Below, in pieces: positions 63,901 to 64,000 of a stretch of 64,000 bases of DNA. Made by a program: the position numbers and the translations under genes. The notes under the pieces are model-generated. The model was not told the origin of the DNA, did not search any database, and worked only from the letters and a program-made list of their open reading frames with translations. Position 1 is the first letter of the stretch, and each line of letters opens with the position of its first letter. The stretch covers positions 1,488,001 to 1,552,000 of the forward strand of contig NZ_JAWMTI010000001.1 in the NCBI RefSeq assembly GCF_036959255.1. Direction: 5' to 3'. This stretch comes from Olivibacter sp036959255 (GTDB lineage Bacteria > Bacteroidota > Bacteroidia > Sphingobacteriales > Sphingobacteriaceae).

Positions 63901-64000
63901 ACGTGCTGGGGAACCCAGTAAAGTATGCTGACTTTATGGGACTGGACACGATCGGTGTGAACAACCTTGATATGGGAACCTACAAGGAGGGTGTGGATGT
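60987..64000 (+). CDS. DUF6443-type RHS polymorphic toxin, partial (RhsB-like, copy 2)
   Basis: Open to the window edge, about 1004 codons. The ATG at 60987 gives a clean signal peptide (MKAIKKLFIGAMAALTLPLA, SAQ); an in-frame ATG at 60936 would put 17 residues before it. TDPVSITLKPGFSTTSFHAY is the beta domain, MEDISYYDGLGRPVLTIGTK opens the DUF6443-like region, and YD repeats follow. The core is at about residues 900-975: YYPFGLQYQ, NNYLYNGKELQDKLKAYDFG, FRFYDPVIGRWGGVDPLAEN and YNYVLGNPVKYADFMGLD. Only a few residues after the core are in the window, so the toxin tip and any immunity gene are not visible. G+C is very high over most of the gene and drops near 63720. Confidence 0.85.
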   Translation, partial: MKAIKKLFIGAMAALTLPLAASAQLVLSTPTTGVKTDPVSITLKPGFSTTSFHAYITSILPPMALGSSPSADRNYIRTRTYLSPTVSATPQTNEIMEDISYYDGLGRPVLTIGTKASPSYKDIISAQSYDAFGREDRSYLPYATAATGNGAYRAAAVTEQAAFYNAPPTGVVTIAKPASGATPSFSRPVYEASPLNRVLEEGFAGAAWQPGTRGTNTGRTVVTEYTTNNTTAISDLANTRLAKLYTVTYAAGVPKLSLTGNYGANQLYVTVTKDENWAGGSGTFASRLNTTEEYTDKQGRLVLKRTFNTYKSGTTDVNEILSTYYVYDDFGNLCFVLTPMANADAALPAQSVLDAHCYQYRYDRRNRMTHKKVPAKGMEYFNYNPLDQLVFHMTARDSTEAYSTFPNESGKKYHRFYKYDGLGRMIITGWEKGRSGTQSQIDQWLSAHTAHWEQRSSATGNLHGYTNNAMPQDASFFDILEVNYYDRYDGIGLPANLNKTTAAGISAKTQGLLVAKKTKVIGSNNVYLWTVYYYDERGDNIRTLSQHYKGGAYNLNNYDDIINEYTFTHKLKKSTRNHYAGTTTVALTVTTEYTYDHRDRPIDTWKTVTGGTRTLVARNEYNDVGQLRAKQLHSENGGGSFGQRIGYSYNERGWLRYANSELLQLQLQYNTATNKYYNGNIAYQVFSRKHTDGTTAGGTYGYTYDAINRLREGIMAGGKGREGIAYDKLGNITALNRRASDGKTADSLAYSYSGGRLASVNDRSTNTGAAYMLPGTTAYTYDANGNMKTRVNPANTANNITATTYNYLDLPQTVTANGTAVSFVYDGSGKKLRSVNAVNGQTRDYIDGIEYSGTALELIHMEEGRILKGTSGYTYEYVLKDHLGNSRSGFRGTNAVATTANFGSDYYPFGLQYQLKIGQPSPKNNYLYNGKELQDKLKAYDFGFRFYDPVIGRWGGVDPLAENHHEFTPYNYVLGNPVKYADFMGLDTIGVNNLDMGTYKEGVD

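Noticed and set aside
1..64000. CRISPR array, rRNA or tRNA genes
   Set aside because: No regularly spaced short repeats and no tRNA-like or rRNA-like stretches were noticed on reading; the repeats present are the two long upstream copies, coding repeats and the 13-base junctions.

Overview
The window looks like a chromosomal segment of a Bacteroidota bacterium, most likely of the Sphingobacteriaceae (Pedobacter/Sphingobacterium/Olivibacter type). The reasons are AT-rich intergenic DNA, few Shine-Dalgarno sites, several exact matches to the Bacteroidota -7 promoter element TAnnTTTG, Wzi-family proteins of about 560 residues, DUF4838 and DUF4886 proteins, and Sec-exported RHS proteins with a DUF6443-type N-terminus. 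The genus is inference.

Layout. 1-255 holds the start of a minus-strand undecaprenyl-phosphate sugar-1-phosphate transferase. 621-2261 (minus) encodes a RemB/Wzi-like outer-membrane barrel. 2406-44472 is one very large capsule/exopolysaccharide locus, almost all on the plus strand. Its first block (2.4-11.8 kb) has a Wzx flippase, an EpsG-type polymerase, six glycosyltransferases, an acetyltransferase and a Wzz protein. The export block (11.9-19.0 kb) has two tandem Wzi paralogues, a Wza-like SLBB protein and a second Wzz. The third block (19.1-40.2 kb) has a second flippase, an FrhB-type iron-sulfur protein, a pyruvyl transferase, a small nonulosonic-acid set (CMP-sugar synthetase, IMPase-like phosphatase, NeuB fused to a sialyltransferase-like domain), a DUF4838 lipoprotein, an acetyltransferase, a second polymerase, further glycosyltransferases, a HAD plus UbiA-like pair, and a WbpV/WbpL-like pair. 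A well-formed promoter then drives a WbpM-type 4,6-dehydratase, a UDP-sugar 6-dehydrogenase and, further on, a CpsB-type PHP phosphatase. The doubling of Wzx, Wzy and Wzz suggests a composite of two loci or two products.

At 44456-44781 a DUF4886 gene remnant with a frameshift marks the end of the polysaccharide locus, followed by a small minus-strand lipoprotein.

From 45.6 kb to the window end lies a polymorphic-toxin region with two copies of one plan: a roughly 350-base upstream repeat, one or two fibre-like proteins with a near-identical C-terminal module, a secreted RHS protein without a core (about 1100 residues), then a DUF6443 RHS protein with the hyperconserved core. In copy 1 the core is followed by a roughly 100-residue variable C-terminal domain, a likely immunity gene, and a broken orphan toxin cassette with a PD-(D/E)XK-like motif. 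The active and the orphan cassette begin with the same 13-base junction, the expected trace of toxin-tip replacement. Copy 2 runs off the end at 64000, so its toxin tip is not visible. The RHS core genes, especially from 60.9 kb, are much richer in G+C than the capsule locus and the cassette tips.
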